DNA of 64,000 nucleotides from Ypsolopha sequella (GCA_934047225.1 OW204012.1:2666001-2730000); one strand, 5' to 3'; shown: positions 45,978 to 56,675, counted from the stretch's first letter. The notes: generated from the letters alone by a model not told the origin. A program made the numbers and translations.

Positions 45978-47020
45978 CAGTCTATTCCATTTACGAGGTT
46001 ACATTTGACACTTCTGAGAACGTAACTCTGCACGTTTCACATAAATTGATAAAATAAATAGTCTTTGTTTATGACAGTAAATCACCGTTTGAAAAAACCA
46101 CAATCAATCCAAAACATTATACAATTAATTCACAAACATAATCAACGTATTTTTTTTAGATATCGTGCTCAAAATAAGTATAACTTTAAAATAAAATAAT
46201 ATTTTACTGAAAATACGCGTTTACGTTCTATGGTTTATTTTTTACTTTTAAACATAGTGACGTAGGTCAAAAAATCTCATAAAATCGGTTAGTTAATCGA
46301 GTATTCTCTTGTGTACCGAGGTCGTAGGAAATAAAAATCTACTAAAAATATGGTCCACCTCGCAATCACCATGGTTACCATGGCAATCACGATCAGCCAT
46401 ATTGTTTGTCTGTTCAGTACGGTGCAGAAGCCTTGTATACGTTGCGTGCGTGTGTTTTCTTCTTGCTTGACCACTAAAAGAACAGTGTTGGGCAGTCAAG
46501 CGCGGGAGTTTGTGGTACGCCTACAACATTAATTTGAATGTGAGTTTCAGAATGGTAGTCCACTCTTTCGTTACCAGTCGAAAAACTGTTTCCCAAATAA
46601 GTAAGGAAAAGCATGGTAAAGATATACCAGAAGATAATAAATTAAAATCGCCACTTAAGAAAAAAGTTAGAAGGTCGATAGTCACACAAACAAGATGCTG
46701 TCGTTGTTGCAAGAAGCATGCTATAACGTTACTGCTGCGAATTGGAATAGTGTGGTTTTACGAACATTAAATCTAAATTTCGCTGATTGGGACCGAGATG
46801 TGGATATCGATGCCCTAATAGATAACCAAATTATAATAAATACGGTGGATCCTACAGATGATGGTGAGGGTGATGACGACGATGGTGACAATGAATATGA
46901 TGCAACGATTTTGAATAGCGAGCACGCATAAGTCGCATGCTGATAAAATTTAAAATAATAGTATTTAATCAAATTAAAAAACTTGACTAAGTAACTTTAC
47001 ATCGTAAATGGAATAGACTG
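45978..47020 (+). mobile_element. Tc1/mariner-like element, internally deleted
   Basis: TIR cagtctattccatttacga / tcgtaaatggaatagactg exact, flanked by TA (45976-45977, 47021-47022). It has short N- and C-terminal transposase pieces but no catalytic core: an internal-deletion derivative of about 1.04 kb. Confidence 0.88.
46549..46931 (+). pseudogene. Transposase remnant (Tc1/IS630-like), core deleted
   Basis: The upstream frame (RMVVHSFVTSRKTVSQISKE...KSPLKKKVRRSIVT) resembles the helix-turn-helix start of insect IS630-type transposases (TVSxISKE...PxKKxxR). From 46695, in another frame, it reads LLQEACYNVTAANWNSVVLR...DIDALIDNQIIINTVD with an acidic end, like their C-terminus (xLIDxxIINxxD). 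Everything between, including the DDE/D core, is gone. Confidence 0.6.
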
Positions 47021-47207
47021 TAATGGATGTCATGCAAAAAAAAATTAGAGAGAAAAGACATGTTCAGAAATGGAATGAATAAAAATAGAAATTTACAAAT
47101 AAAATAATAAAATAAAACAACAACATGGTATAGTAAACCCACGGTATACACGCGGGATGCCTATAAGAACTCTGACTTTGCATGATAATAAAAATAATAT
47201 TTAATAA

Positions 47208-47369
47208 GAAAACGTGGATCCTTCACCTATCTCAGAGCAACAATCAAGCTATGACACCTCGCAACCGGGTCCTAGCACTAGCACACATACAACTGAACAA
47301 ATCGTGCGACTAAAAATACCGAATTTAAAGTATGAAATCGAAAATACTTCACCAAAAATAAAAAAATAG
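47208..47369 (+). pseudogene. Ser/Pro-rich ORF tail in the 9-kb element
   Basis: 53 codons without ATG: ENVDPSPISEQQSSYDTSQP, then GPSTSTHTTEQIVRLKIPNL and KYEIENTSPKIKK stop. The style (PGPSTS linker, basic end) suits a transposon protein terminus. No family recognised. Confidence 0.35.
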
Positions 47370-48639
47370 GTGCGACGAAGAGCGAAGCAAGAAGGAGCGA
47401 GTTAGGTTTACATGTAATATAAAATAAGGAGCCGAGCGAAGCGGAAAAAAATTGGGTTTTTTCGAATCCATTTACTCCACTATAACATCATCTGCGTATT
47501 TCATTTTTTGGTAAATGTTTATTGAGTATTTGATTAAAATTCTCACTGAAGGAAAATGCGATTGGATGAAATTTTCTTGATAGAATTAAATTCCAAAAAT
47601 ACCTCTAAATTGTTTTATTTTTTCATGTTATTCTGAAATTCTAACTAATTTCATTGTCAAATTGCATTCAAAATGTGGATATTATGTATTTGTAAAGTCT
47701 CCTTGAAAAACTTTTTGACAAAATTGCTTAGTACATTTTATATTAATAAAAAACTGACTTTTTTACTACTTTTCCACGAATCCGTCCCACTCGCACTGAG
47801 GGTTTTTTCGCATATGGAGTAACAGGGACGCTAAAACTTTTACGTAGGGCCTTAAAATGAAATTGACACTAAAATTGAAAATTGTTCGCCTGAGAATTAA
47901 ACTCAACTCAAATTTACAGTTTACAGTTTAGTTTACAACATTTTTATTCGCTCACAATCTTTCGCTCACTTAGTATTTTAGTACGCTATATTCAGTATTT
48001 TTGACACCATATATTTGAATTTATATTCGCTCATTTAAATACTACGCCTATAATTTTAGTTTTAGTGCCGTCGAAACCTAAATTATTCCAAAGTAATTTA
48101 GCTTCTATTTTTAATACTTATGAACTATTTTGTAATAAACAAAATTTAGTTTTGACAGCTCCTAGATTACAATGAAAGCCTTCAGAGTCAGCTTTGTTGG
48201 CTTATATGGTTACCAAGTGTATTAAATATTTTTAGCTGTACTTCCAAATGTTTTACAAGAGCGTGCTTAGATATTACTCATATGATCCAATGTAATAAAC
48301 TCCCCTATTTGTACTAACTCGGTTTTTTAGTAGGAATATTTTATGTTGGTTCATTTATCGGAATCAATTCTTATTAGTACGAAGTGCAGTTACTGGCCCC
48401 GAACCTATTTTAATGTACGGCGGTCGGTGTCGAGTCACGTGAGGTCACGATTATAGCCGCTCAGTTGCATCGTAAATAAATACGTCGCGGTGAACTGGCG
48501 GGGGCTGAGGTAGCGATAAATACCTACAGGTCCCGGATAACCTGCCCTTAATATAATAGGATATATAATACTCCTTTTTATACACTTGGGCTCTTAAAAG
48601 GAGACGTAAAGTGCTGGTGTACGTCCAAAAGAGTACAAT
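47370..48639. other. Interior of the 9-kb element, nothing recognised
   Basis: AT-rich sequence with short purine-rich runs (gcgaagcaagaaggagcgag). No ORF or palindrome stands out. Confidence 0.4.
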
Positions 48640-49512
48640 TATGCGCCAATACACCAACTGTAGGACCCAAAGGTTTACAACAGCGAATACTAGCGCCTTC
48701 GTACGGTTTAAGCCGATAGAGCGGACATAGTAAAGCTCTGAAAGCTGTTGTAATAAGACGCCATTAATATTTTGATTAATGCTTATCCTCATTGTTATTG
48801 CAACATTTTATCATCATAAATATGTAAGAATTCTGCACTTTACACCACCATTTCTTACCTACGACCCTAATAAAACGACCAACAAGTCTGAAATATCTTG
48901 AAAAAATTAAACGTAGTTTATAACCCTAAATATAAATGTATTTTTTATATTAAAAACTGCATATATTGTGAGCGCGTAAGTTTTTTAGCTAAAATATATG
49001 CATATTTTTACAATAAAATGATACTGGCACTAACATTTCACGTAAATAAAAGGATAAACCAGTATTAAAACTTACCTGTGTATTTATTTTTATTATATCT
49101 TCTGCTGTGCTGTCACTTCTTTACCATGCAAATATGATCCACTTTGTTGAAAATAATAATATCACTTCTATAGAATCAATATAGAGCCATGAAATATATT
49201 TCAGAGATAGAGTCGCGCTGAAATACGCTGAGAGCTCTATAGTCGCGCTACAAGAACTTATTTAAGATCTCTAGGCACATACTATTGCTCTTGCAGAACC
49301 TCTGTATCGCCGTACTAACACACATATACGGCCACTGTAGGGCGATTGTAGGACCGATAGCTCTACAAAGAGGGGCCTCTTTTGGGGTTAAAGCGGCGCT
49401 ATAGCCGCTTGTAGAACCACTGTAGGGCTTCTCTATGGAGCCTATGCCGTAATGTATGACGCCTCACCGGCTTCTGTACGGCTACTTATAGAGCTTGGGT
49501 GCTACTTGGGTA

Positions 49513-49960
49513 GATAAACACGGTGAGATTCTTGGCGGGTCTGCTGACATTTCGAAGGCTTTTGACAGGGTTTGGCATGAGCACATAACAGCCTGGTCTA
49601 CTAAGTAAGCTTCCTTCTTACAGGGTTCCTCTTGGCCTGTGCACTTGGATTGCTGATTGCTCAAAAACTCGACACAAATATTAAATTAACATTAATAAAA
49701 TGTTATGGATATGGATATTAATGTTGGAGTTCCTCAGGGGTCTGTTCTCTCTGCAATTCTTTTTTTGCAGGACCTAAACAATCTACTGCAATCAAATATA
49801 TTCAGTTATGCAGAAGACATCACTGTTATGGAGATATAGATAGACTGATTGACAGTGTAAATAAACTGCTATCTTTAAAAAAAACACATCTAATGATCAT
49901 ACTAAACAACTTTCTCAAAGAATCATACATGGGCAAATGAAAAATGTTCTCTCCATACTA
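49513..49960 (+). pseudogene. LINE reverse transcriptase remnant
   Basis: Codes SADISKAFDRVWHEHIT, a gap with stops, then DINVGVPQGSVLSAILFLQD and LLQSNIFSYAEDIT (YAED where active enzymes have YADD). These are the RT palm motifs of a jockey/R1-like element, badly decayed and compressed. It begins exactly at the right end of the 9-kb transposon. Confidence 0.75.
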
Positions 49961-50142
49961 TTTATAAATAAATTTGGGGAGCAAGGCGAGCCCCCAAGTT
50001 TTATCAGAAATATGATATGCGGAGGAGTTTATGCCAGTGAAATGAGTGGTATAAAATGTGGAGACATGGAAAAGGAATGTAGGACTGGCCTTATCCAAAA
50101 ATAAAAGTATGTAATTTTTATCTACATGTATTTTTTTTTCAG

Positions 50143-50220
50143 AATGTGGTGTTTGGTGATGATGGCTTGGCACATAATAGTTGCAGTATAATAAAAACTG
50201 AAGAAGAACCCGAATACATT
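50143..50220 (+). CDS. Cassette gene, exon B
   Basis: 78 nt between ttttttttcag and GTGAGT, phase 0 in and out: NVVFGDDGLAHNSCSIIKTE then EEPEYI. Acidic, with the psi-K-x-E motif IKTE. Exon B' at 60323 has the same plan (DIVVCDD..., MKTEDEPEYI) and an identical gaacccgaatacatt|gtgagta end. Function unknown. Confidence 0.78.
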
Positions 50221-50640
50221 GTGAGTAAACGTGTGGTTTATTTATAAAATTTTAAGCATTTTGAATTGTTTTGCTTATATTGCCCCTAGAGAACGCGCGT
50301 GACTTCGTCCGTGTAGATTTGGGATAAAACAGTTTAGTACCTGTTGGGAATGCATATTTGACAAAAAGCCATCATGTTGAACTTAGTTGTGGGCATGGCC
50401 AAATGTCATGCTGTTGCATTTCGCTATAAGGTGCACGCTCCATGAAATTTGCGAGGACAATACAATCGTGCCGATTTCGTCGCGGGTGCAAAATTGAAAA
50501 CTTGTTTCAGGAGAAACGACCTTTTGGCAAGACTGTGGACGTATTCAAACATTATTTTTGGTTATTATTAATCTATATAACTATTAATCTTTTAGATGTT
50601 TGACTCGTATTCCTTTTTTGATTTTATCTAAAACGACCAC

Positions 50641-50734
50641 TGCGGTCCGAAATAGAATTACAATGGATGATAAGCCATTCACTTCATACTTTTGTAATCG
50701 ATTTTAGCGATATAATTCTATTTCGGAACGCAGG
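50641..50734. mobile_element. MITE family I, intact copy
   Basis: 'ctgcggtccgaaatagaatt' to 'aattctatttcggaacgcag', about 95 bp. Gives the uninterrupted form of 24747-26592. A further inverted end follows at 50763 (ccctgcgttccgaaaaaaaa). Confidence 0.82.
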
Positions 50735-50879
50735 GAATAAAAGCACACTCGACTACACTTATACCCTGCGTTCCGAAAAAAAAATCGAAAAAAAAAATCT
50801 AAATCGAATTAAAAATCTAAAATCGATTACGAATGAATGAGGTGAATGGCTAATAATCCATGAGTGAAGCAAATACGTT

Positions 50880-51125
50880 CATTCATTCGTATGACTTTCG
50901 TGGCTCATGCGACGGAGGTGAGGCGATGAATGAATGAATGAATACACACTTTATTGTACACGGTCAAATAAAAAAATTGAGTACAGAGTTTTGAACACAC
51001 ATGTTGTACAAGGGCGGACTTATCACTTAAAGCGATTTGTTCCAGCCAACCTTTGGGTGGTGAAGAAAGTATTATTTTACGTAATGTGGAGGGGGATAAA
51101 AGAAGAATCAAAACCAATAAAGTGA
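50880..51125 (-). repeat. LINE/SINE 3' tail with (ATTC)n
   Basis: Minus strand: 'cacccaaaggttggctggaa', 'aaatcgctttaagtgataag', then 'acaataaagtgtgtattcat' and ATTC repeats. The same 3' end, plus strand, abuts exon C at 53870-54011. Confidence 0.7.
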
Positions 51126-51282
51126 ATATACATAATGCCTAATATATAATATACTCCTATCCAACAAAACTTACAAAAATCGTTAAGTTTATGTAGTTAA
51201 GGGGTTTGTTGGTAAGATATTACTCAAATTTCACCGTTTCTAATCCTACTAATATTATAAATGCGAAAGTTTGGATGGATGT

Positions 51283-51600
51283 TTGTTACTCCTTCACGCC
51301 GTAACTACAGAACCGATTGGTCTGAAAATTTGCACAAATGTAGTTCTGGACCTGGAATAGCACACAGGCTACTTTTTATCCCATAAATCAGTTCCCATGG
51401 GATGGCAATGGGGTGTCAAATTTCTTTAGGAAAGTGATGTTTTGCTCCTTCACGCCCCGTACCTACCGATTGGGCTGAAACTTGGCACAAATGTAGTTCT
51501 AGACCTGAAATAGGACATAGGCTACTTTTTATCCCATATATCAGTTCCCATGGGATGGCAATGGGGTGACAAATTTCTTTAGAAAAGTGAAGTGTTTTAC
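51283..51600 (+). repeat. Direct duplication inside the Helitron, two ~155-bp units
   Basis: 'ctccttcacgcc', 'cacaaatgtagttctggacc', 'ctactttttatcccataaat' and 'cagttcccatgggatggcaa' occur twice in order. Confidence 0.88.
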
Positions 51601-51663
51601 ACAAGCTCAAGCACAAGCTCCTTTAAATTTGCACAAGCTCAAAGTACAAAAAAATGATACCAA

Positions 51664-52408
51664 ATAAAAAGAAAAACGGTCAAGTGCGAGTCAGGCTCGC
51701 AAGTCGTCCGTAATTCGACAGTTTTGCGAATAGAAAATTTAATTTTGACATTTTTGGAACTTTAACGGTGAGATTCCGTTGTCCATCCATCCGTATGTCA
51801 CAGCCTCATAACTTTAGCACTGTTAAAGACAAAGACTTAGAATTTTGCACAAAAAGGAAAAATTCCTAAAACCACAATATGGGTATCAAATTATAAGTAT
51901 TAAGGAGCTGATTATAAAATTATATAATTTGGCTATATTAACTTGCACCTTTTTCAAGAAATCGTCGAAATACCACAAAAAAAATTTATGTACCCACCCC
52001 GATTATAGGTCATAACTGGCCAATTACAGGATAATTATAGCGTTTTTTTTTTAATACAAATGAAAAATAAAAATAAAGTTAAATAAATTTATACATATTT
52101 TTTTAATACAATATAGGTATTAAAAAGTCGATTGTAAAAATATATAGTTTTGATAATTTACTTGCATCTATTTCGATAAATCCTTAGAAAACCACAAAAA
52201 AAGTATGTCCCTTCCCTTATCTCCAAAACTGGTGAAACGAAAAATGTAAAAAAAAAAAACCACGGCAATAAGTGCTTACGTAAAGATAACAGAAAAAAAA
52301 ATTGAGAAATTCACGAAAAAAAAGACCAAATAAAATTTTCTGTTCCCAAAACTGTCGAATTACGAAACCTAGGTACGCGAGTCTGATTCGCACTTGACCG
52401 GTTTTTCG
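51664..52408. repeat. Repeat R copies in inverted arrangement
   Basis: 'aacggtcaagtgcgagtcag' at the left and 'gattcgcacttgaccggttt' at the right face each other, each followed by 'aattcgacag' / 'ctgtcgaatt'. Two opposed copies form a long hairpin inside the Helitron. Confidence 0.7.
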
Positions 52409-52596
52409 TCAAATATAACAGGAATAATTAGCGTACTTACGGCTACAATCTACTACGCTGACTCAATGCGGAACTTATTGAAAATCATTTTTGAATTAGT
52501 AAACGTGCGACAACAAATTTTATAAGCAATCGTGCTTTTTCCGTTCAGAAACGCTGATACGCCTTCGACCTTGCCAAAGACACTTTATCTGGGGAT

Positions 52597-52890
52597 AAAA
52601 CATCTAGCCATCCATCAGCCTGTGTTCGTTTACTGCTGGAAATAGGCCTTTCTAAAATTTTGCCACTCTTGGCGCTCCTCCGTCATGCTCATCCAGCCGC
52701 TACCCGCGAAGTCCGCCGGGCCAGCAGGCACGAGGTCGGTCTAGGCTACGCTTTGCTGCACGTGGTGTCCATTCTAGGCCTTTTGGCTCCAACGGCAATC
52801 ACGTCGGCGACAAATATGGGCCTACCCACTGCCACTTCAACTTACTGATTCGGCAGATTATGTCGATGACTTTCCGCAGTGCTTAAAGGC
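52597..52890 (+). repeat. RTE-related repeat, copy 3
   Basis: Opens 'catccatcagcctgtgttcg' and 'ctgctggaaataggcctttc', as at 6140 and 27597, then diverges. Confidence 0.6.
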
Positions 52891-53839
52891 AAAAGTATTT
52901 AACTGATAAGTTATCTCTTATCAAGGGCTTGATCCACCGACTTAAGGTCGCTTAAGGAGCTATGGAGCGAGCTTTGCGTGGGATATCTCTAATGAATAAA
53001 ATCGAATCAAATAAAAGTAAAAAATAATTTCGTTCGGAAACGCGGCTCGGCCTACGGCCTGAACATAACCAATTTAGCAAAGGACATTTCAAAGAACAAA
53101 AAATAGTTTCGTTTGGAAAAGGACTTCGGCCTCGCCAAAGACCACCAAAGATACTTTACAAATTATGATGACATTTTTCAGGGTATTCGGAAAATCATTC
53201 CATAAGGACAAGAATATTTTTCGAAATACAGTTGCTTTGAAGTTATAGAGCTGAAATTTTGCTTCTGTTACTAGGGTTGGGTTTAAGGATTTAATATATT
53301 TAAGAAAAAAATATTGTGTTTCGAAGTGTTAACACACTAACCGAAGTTTAATTCAGAGAAAACAATTATAATTTCGTTCAGAATTTACCTAAATTTTCAA
53401 TTATGAATTTACAAATTTTACCTGGGAATCAAATAAGTGATCGAAAAATTATTTCGTGAGGAAACGTAGCTCGGCCTTCGGCCTCGTCAAAGCCTGAGAA
53501 TCAAACAAGAGATCAAGAAATAATTTTAAACTACAAAAAACTAAATCCACGCGGGCGAAGCCGCGGGCAAAAGCTAGTAGATAATATTAATGGACTCAGC
53601 CTAAAATATTATACTTACATTCCATTGACACCCCACAATGTGTTGACAGCGTTTGTGTGGAGGTTTGCCCATGTTCATCACACGGGTGATAAACTTTTTT
53701 TCACTTCTCAGTACAAAGTGGTTCGATCAGCTGACTCAGTTGTGACTGATGCCGGACCCAGGAAAGGGCCCGAAATATACCTCACATTAACTTGCATTTT
53801 ATTATATATCTATATACACTTAATAACATAAAATTCAAG

Positions 53840-54011
53840 TATATTTCTTACACCATCTTCGCCTTATCCTCTATTTTACATTATCTTCCACCCAAAGGTT
53901 GTCTGGAAGAAATCGCTTAAGCGATAAAACCGCCTATTGTACCCTCTCTGTTAAAATAACTTCTTGTTTTGGTGCACAATAAAGTGTATTTATGTTATGT
54001 TATGTTTATGT
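53840..54011 (+). repeat. LINE/SINE 3' tail abutting exon C
   Basis: 'cacccaaaggttgtctggaa', 'aaatcgcttaagcgataaaa', then 'cacaataaagtgtatttatg' and (TTATG)n. Same family as 50880-51125 in the other orientation. The T-rich (ttatg)n end runs directly into the exon C acceptor tttcag. Confidence 0.7.
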
Positions 54012-54017
54012 TTTCAG

Positions 54018-54099
54018 AACAAACGAGACTATCTAGAAATAGGATCGGAACGATCCACTGAACCAACTATATCAAACCCAGCATCTGTATCATTATCAG
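54018..54099 (+). CDS. Cassette gene, exon C (shortest form)
   Basis: 82 nt between gttttcag (54017) and GTAGGA (54100). Phase 0 in, phase 1 out: NKRDYLEIGSERSTEPTISN then PASVSLS plus one base. The joined codon with A' (G|AT) is Asp, giving ...SLS-D-IKREVLDT. Serine-rich, with SExxTEP. The frame remains open through the following repeat array, so the exon can extend by 25 codons for each later donor used, up to 54774. Function unknown. Confidence 0.65.
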
Positions 54100-54794
54100 G
54101 TAGGAACTATTTACATATATCGGAACGATTCACTGAACCAACTATATCAAACCCAGCATCTGTGTCATTATCAGGTAGGAACTATTTACATATATCGGAA
54201 CGATTCACTGAACCAACTATATCAAACCCAGCATCTGTGTCATTATCAGGTAGGAACTATTTACATATATCGGAACGATTCACTGAACCAACTATATCAA
54301 ACCCAGCATCTGTGTCATTATCAGGTAGGAACTATTTACATATATCGGAACGATTCACTGAACCAACTATATCAAACCCAGCATCTGTATCATTATCAGG
54401 TAGGAACTATTTACATATATCGGAACGATTCACTGAACCAACTATATCAAACCCAGCATCTGTGTCATTATCAGGTAGGAACTATTTACATATATCGGAA
54501 CGATTCACTGAACCAACTATATCAAACCCAGCATCTGTATCATTATCAGGTAGGAACTATTTACATATATCGGAACGATTCACTGAACCAACTATATCAA
54601 ACCCAGCATCTGTATCATTATCAGGTAGGAACTATTTACATATATCGGAACGATTCACTGAACCAACTATATCAAACCCAGCATCTGTGTCATTATCAGG
54701 TAGGAACTATTTACATATATCGGAACGATTCACTGAACCAACTATATCAAACCCAGCATCTGTGTCATTATCAGGTAGGAACTATTTACATATC
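54045..54794 (+). repeat. 75-bp tandem array, 10 units, each with a splice donor
   Basis: Units start every 75 bases from 54045 (tcggaacgattcactgaacc). Each carries the end of exon C, the donor tcag|gtagga and 'actatttacata' of the intron. Units differ only by a synonymous A/G at one site (gtA/gtG), plus a C/T in unit 1 (Ser/Phe). The length is a multiple of three, so every unit keeps the frame. Very recent expansion. The 3' side meets an inverted SINE. Confidence 0.97.
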
Positions 54795-54950
54795 GTCACG
54801 AAATGAATCCCCGAGGGGGTGCCAGAGGTGTTCACAAGTGTGAACTGTGACATTCAAGTACACCAACTTTTCACCGAAGAATGTTACGTCCCAAACGTGA
54901 TGATTGGTGAGCCTTATAGCCGTAGGTTTTTCGGGCACAAATGGACACAT
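54795..54950 (-). repeat. SINE, inverted, partial
   Basis: 'tcgtcacgaaatgaatcccc' is the complement of the SINE tail, and 'cccaaacgtgatgattggtg' with 'gagccttatagccgta' matches the body of 18563. It is inserted at the last unit of the 75-bp array. Confidence 0.75.
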
Positions 54951-55060
54951 TCGTCCTTCGTCTTTTACCGACTTTCGTAGATTTGTCCTGTCCCTGGATA
55001 GACTGATTAACGCTTCGCCTGCTTTAACTCTCCCACTTTCTGGGCGAGTGCTCTTCATCC

Positions 55061-55519
55061 TTCACCGACGCTTCACCGGCGCGGCAGAGGCTAAGCGCAA
55101 GTTTTTTGTTTATACAACCTATATATGAATAGTTATTTGTTATGCAAGGCTGTTATTTGGCTGTTATTTGTTATTTGGCGCGAGTAGGTACTTGTATTGA
55201 AACCTGAAGAAGCGAAGGATTCTAGGATTGAACCACGAGCGAAGCGCGTGCTTCGAAAGGTACTTGACGCAAAATAACTTTTTCTCACTTTGTTAATTGC
55301 TATTTTTATTCTGGTCTCTTGCTTTCTAGCAAAGTGCCACCACATAAATTATACTTGTGTTCTTCATTTCACAATATTCTAAATAATGAAATTTGTTTAA
55401 ATTCCGATTCTATGTTCAAAAAGCCATCTGCCAGGACAAGTTAATCTTTTATTAAATAAATACAAATGACAGAAATAAATTTCTATGTTTGAACACTTGG
55501 CGATTTAGGAGATATAAAT
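55061..55519. other. No feature recognised
   Basis: Intron sequence between the SINE and the snap-back tRNA repeat. AT-rich, with no motif-bearing frame. Confidence 0.4.
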
Positions 55520-55801
55520 TAACATTATATCATTGCAGTATAGAAACGCAGAAAGAAAAGTAAATCTGGATGTGAGGAGCTCTGAACCGGGAATCGAACC
55601 CGGGATCTCTCGCTTGCCGGGCGATTGCTCTAACCTCTGCGCTATCCAGGTCTCAACACAACTCGTGAATTTACCGATGTGCTTTCCTATACTGCAATCG
55701 CCCAGTAAGTGAGAAGTCCCGGGTTCGATTCCCGGTTCAGAGCTCCTCACATCCAGATTTACTTTTCTTTCTGCGTTTCTATACTGCAATGATATAATGT
55801 T
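55520..55801 (-). repeat. Snap-back tRNA-derived SINE, second type
   Basis: Arms 55520-55605 and 55717-55801 are near-perfect inverted copies (taacattatatcattgcagt...gaaccgggaatcgaacccgg). The tRNA-like unit lies on the minus strand at 55580-55652. As at 16215, an inverted copy of the T arm plus body lies 5' of the tRNA-like head. Confidence 0.75.
55580..55652 (-). tRNA. tRNA-like head of the snap-back SINE (pseudo-tRNA)
   Basis: Minus strand: A box 'tagcgcagaggttagagc', anticodon-arm-like 'cgcccggcaagcg' and a strong T arm 'cccgggttcgattcccggt'. The acceptor ends (gacctgg / ttcagag) do not pair. Treated as a pol III promoter of a SINE, not as a functional tRNA. Confidence 0.45.
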
Positions 55802-55918
55802 AAGTTAAATACAACTAAGATGTAGGAATACAAACATTTTTCCGTGTGAAATGTATTGATGCTGATGGAGACTGCATTGATATAACCTTGTACATACTTT
55901 GCACCATTTCTGTTACAG

Positions 55919-56052
55919 ATATTAAAAGAGAAGTTCTGGATACAGATGACAATTGTCCAATGCCAGTAAAGCAAGAGCTAGATCAGGTTCAGACTGAAGC
56001 ATTGGAATCAGTTCCTATGAAAACAGAATGTGGAGAAGCCCCTACGACTTCT
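55919..56052 (+). CDS. Cassette gene, exon A'
   Basis: 134 nt, the same length and phases as exon A: ttctgttacag before, GTAAGT after. Two bases then IKREVLDTDDNCPMPVKQEL...VPMKTECGEAPTTS. psi-K-x-E motifs IKRE, VKQE and MKTE. Diverged tandem duplicate of 40260-40393, including flanking intron. With B' it forms a second cassette downstream of exon C. Confidence 0.8.
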
Positions 56053-56169
56053 GTAAGTCAATGTTTAGTTCATGCCCAAGAAGTTTATAACCAGAGTGCT
56101 TGCTTACCTCTATAGAAAACCACACGCTAAAATAACGAAACTATATTTTCATTTTATTTCAAAACAAAA

Positions 56170-56432
56170 GTGAGAAAAATGACAAATATAAATAGTAGAT
56201 ATTAAAAAGCTGATTGTAAAAATAAGTAATTTTACTATATTTACCATATTTTTTTTTTTTTATAGACCCAAAAATATGAAAAAAATCATGGGAATATAAG
56301 TTTACGTAAAGATTACAGGAAAAACATAGCGGTTGAGAAATTCACGAAAAAGAATGTCAAAATTTAATTCATTATTCACGACACGGAACCTTAGGTACGC
56401 GAGTCTGACTCGCACTTGGCTAGTTTTTTTAT
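56170..56432 (-). repeat. Repeat R, subtype as at 44526
   Basis: Ends 'cgcgagtctgactcgcactt' after 'aagtttacgtaaagattaca' and 'ttgagaaattcacgaaaaag'. Only the head half is present, inverted. Confidence 0.75.
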
Positions 56433-56631
56433 CTTTAAATCTGATGCGATATTGATCAAAATGGTTTATCTTGAACTAAATAAATAATACATATGTAGGA
56501 GGAGACTCAGGCATATCAAAAGACAGCAAGTAACGTTGAAACCGTATATTCTTCAGTCACAGTAACGAGAGTATCTTAGGAACTATACCGCATGCGCAGC
56601 GGTTCGCGCTCAGACTTAGAATCAATCATTC

Positions 56632-56633
<2 letters not shown>

Positions 56634-56675
<42 letters not shown>

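Larger units (their letters stand above)
40441..49512. mobile_element. 9.07-kb DNA transposon relic with YqaJ-type nuclease piece
   Basis: The ends tacccaactaacacacaagc and gcttgggtgctacttgggta are inverted with three mismatches over 20 bases. TA at both edges may be the TSD. Both subterminal regions (40441-40960; 48640-49512) are dense in short related words (agagct, gtagggc, ctctata, ggccct in either strand). Coding scraps inside include a YqaJ-like nuclease segment. Three younger repeats are nested in it. It lies in the intron between exons A and B. Superfamily not assigned; TA target and size do not match a familiar class with certainty. Confidence 0.7.
51244..53577 (+). mobile_element. 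Non-autonomous Helitron
   Basis: Begins TCctactaatattataaatg after an A and ends with the hairpin cgcgggcgaagccgcgggc, a short spacer and CTAG before T: the A|TC...CTAG|T layout of lepidopteran Helitrons. There is no TIR or TSD, as expected for rolling-circle elements. It contains a ~155-bp direct duplication (51283-51600), repeat R, and an RTE-related repeat (52597-52890). No Rep/helicase. Confidence 0.8.

Noticed and set aside
48451..48792. 113-codon minus-strand ORF
   Set aside because: Lies in the repeat-rich subterminal region of the 9-kb transposon, has no motif, and its composition follows the subterminal words.
54045..54794. CRISPR-like array
   Set aside because: Units are contiguous without variable spacers and contain exon and donor sequence; the genome is eukaryotic.
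55580..55652. Functional tRNA gene
   Set aside because: Acceptor stem does not pair and the unit is embedded in inverted SINE arms.
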